This document shows positions 15,733 through 16,870 of a stretch of DNA of 16,870 nucleotides, in pieces. Numbering within the stretch: position 1 is the first letter of the stretch; every line of letters starts with the position of its first letter. The notes beneath the pieces were generated by a model. That model ran no database searches and had not been told where the DNA came from. It saw nothing but the letters and a program-made list of their open reading frames with translations. The translations under genes were made by a program, and so were the position numbers. The stretch comes from Clostridiales bacterium. Lineage in GTDB: Bacteria > Bacillota_A > Clostridia > Lachnospirales > Bianqueaceae. The DNA is taken from contig JAHZBS010000030.1 of assembly GCA_019423265.1 (NCBI GenBank), positions 1-16,870 on the forward strand. Direction: 5' to 3'.

Positions 15733-15962
15733 TATTGATTTTCCTTTACAAATTGAAGGGCATCTCCTACGGTCTTGATCTGTTCCCCTGCCTCGCCCTC
15801 AAGCTCTACGCCAAATTCTTCCTCCACAGCCATCAGAACCTGAAACAGGTCTATGGAATCCGCTCCCAAATCATCCGCAAAGGATGTCTCCTCGGTGATT
15901 TCCGATTCATCCACACTGAGCTCCTCCGCAATGATCTTTTTCAATCTCTCCATCTCATCCAT
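15732..15962 (-). CDS. acpP: Acyl carrier protein
   Basis: This small acidic protein of 76 residues carries growing acyl chains in fatty-acid synthesis and donates acyl groups to phospholipid synthesis through PlsX. The phosphopantetheine attachment serine is S36 in DDLGADSIDLFQ; the motif is DSI rather than the commoner DSL, a conservative change. Four-helix ACP layout and length are normal. AAAGGAG lies 8 bases before the ATG at 15962. It follows plsX by 32 bases; fabD and fabG, which stand between plsX and acpP in Bacillus, are absent here, as in many Clostridia. High expression is expected for the family, and the hairpin at its stop codon may help keep its mRNA apart from rnc. Confidence 0.97.
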   Translation of the reverse strand: MDEMERLKKIIAEELSVDESEITEETSFADDLGADSIDLFQVLMAVEEEFGVELEGEAGEQIKTVGDALQFVKENQ

Positions 15963-15994
15963 CCAAAAAACTCCTTTCTGCCGCTCTTTCTATT

Positions 15995-16870
15995 CTAGTG
16001 ATCAGGATTTATATTCTTATGAATGTCCTCGTTCACGCCGGACTGTAGGAACCGGCGGCACTGCCCGATGGCGTTGGCCATGGCCGCCGCCTTGGAATTC
16101 CCATGGGCCTTGATAACGGCGCCGTCCACTCCCAGCAGCGGCGTTCCTCCCACAGAGGAAGGGTCCAGCTTGTGTTTTACCCCCCGGAGGTCCTCCTTCA
16201 ACAGAAGGCCGCCGACCTTACCTTTGACAGACTGGGATATGGTCTCCTTCATCAGCGACAGAATGAATCCCGCCGCGCCCTCCACTGTCTTTAGAAGAAT
16301 ATTTCCGGCAAATCCATCGCAGACGGCAATCTCCACAGCGCCTGCAAATACATCCCGCGCCTCAATGTTCCCCGCGAAATTCAGAGCGGCTTCCTCCTTC
16401 AACATTGGATACGCTTCCTTCGTCAGAGCGTTGCCTTTTCCGTCCTCCGCTCCCACATTCAGCAGCCCGACCCGCGGGGATTCAACACCGTATTGCGCTC
16501 GATAATAGATGCTGCTCATCTGGGCAAACTGCACGAGGTACGCTGGCTTGCAGTCCATGTTGGCGCCTACGTCCAAGACGAGCGTGGGCTTCTCGCCCGT
16601 CGGCAGCGCAATGGACAGAGCCGGGCGCAAAATGCCGGGGATTCGCCCCACCAACAGGGTTGCGCCGGCCAGCAGCGCCCCTGTGTTGCCGGCTGACACC
16701 ATGCCGTCCGCCTTCTTCTCTTTTACCATGCGCATAGCGACTGCCATGGAGGAGTCCTTCTTGCGGCGAATGGCATCCGCCGGGGATTTCTCCTCATTCT
16801 CCACCACCTGTGTCGTATGTAGAATGTGCAGCCGGTCCCGATTGTATTCTTTTCCCTCTAAAACCTTTTC
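15995..16870 (-). CDS. plsX: Phosphate acyltransferase PlsX (5' end beyond the window)
   Basis: PlsX makes acyl-phosphate from acyl-ACP; PlsY then uses it to acylate glycerol-3-phosphate, the first step of phospholipid synthesis in most bacteria. It is a peripheral membrane enzyme. The frame is open to the right edge of the window, giving about 291 C-terminal residues of a family usually near 330-340, so roughly 40-50 N-terminal residues are missing. Family blocks are KSPADAIRRKKDSS, DGMVSAGNTGALLAGAT, VGRIPGILRPALS, LDVGANMDCKP and VCDGFAGNILLKTVEG. A GTG at 16807 lies inside the conserved region and is not the start. The stop is 32 bases before acpP, whose product supplies its acyl substrate. 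Confidence 0.96.
   Translation of the reverse strand, partial: EKVLEGKEYNRDRLHILHTTQVVENEEKSPADAIRRKKDSSMAVAMRMVKEKKADGMVSAGNTGALLAGATLLVGRIPGILRPALSIALPTGEKPTLVLDVGANMDCKPAYLVQFAQMSSIYYRAQYGVESPRVGLLNVGAEDGKGNALTKEAYPMLKEEAALNFAGNIEARDVFAGAVEIAVCDGFAGNILLKTVEGAAGFILSLMKETISQSVKGKVGGLLLKEDLRGVKHKLDPSSVGGTPLLGVDGAVIKAHGNSKAAAMANAIGQCRRFLQSGVNEDIHKNINPDH

Noticed and set aside
1..16870. CRISPR array, toxin-antitoxin, phage-defence island, tRNA or rRNA genes
   Set aside because: No regular direct-repeat array, no small paired genes with such features, no defence-family motifs and no cloverleaf or rRNA-like stretches were seen on either strand.

Overview
The window looks like a chromosomal segment of a moderately high-GC member of the Clostridia (Firmicutes), perhaps the Oscillospirales. 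The evidence is the gene order plsX-acpP-rnc-smc-ftsY, strong AGGAGG-type ribosome-binding sites, and the protein families present. The genus cannot be fixed by reading alone. Apart from about 1.6 kb at the left edge, every gene is on the minus strand.

Left edge (1-1644, plus strand): the end of a solute-binding protein, then the permease and ATPase of a polar amino-acid ABC importer. A hairpin with a T-rich tail between the binding protein and the permease looks like the partial terminator often used to make the binding protein in excess. The importer meets, tail to tail and with a 1-bp gap, a single-copy REP-associated (Y1/HUH) transposase-like gene (1646-2410). Its HxH motif is intact, but the expected catalytic tyrosine is phenylalanine.

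Middle (2411-7042, minus strand): an AT-rich spacer holds three ATGTCRAA repeats and an intrinsic terminator. Before it (in transcription order) lies a two-gene carbohydrate unit: a 1273-residue cytoplasmic glycoside hydrolase family 2 protein with two tandem GATase-like domains, and an unrecognised 189-residue protein. A weak terminator separates this unit from hemL.

Right part (7120-16870, minus strand, transcribed right to left): plsX (cut by the window end), acpP, rnc, smc, ftsY, kduI, hemB, hemL. This is the conserved phospholipid/fatty-acid, RNase III, chromosome condensation and signal-recognition cluster. It is followed, with short gaps and one 4-bp overlap, by a pectin/glycosaminoglycan uronate isomerase and two tetrapyrrole genes. 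Three stem-loops lie between acpP and rnc, and a terminator-like hairpin between rnc and smc, so the cluster is probably several overlapping transcription units.

I see no CRISPR array, tRNA, rRNA, prophage or complete insertion sequence, and no clear new multi-gene system. The best leads are the transposase lacking its tyrosine, the GH2 protein with its unknown partner, kduI inside a housekeeping cluster, and the structured leader of rnc.
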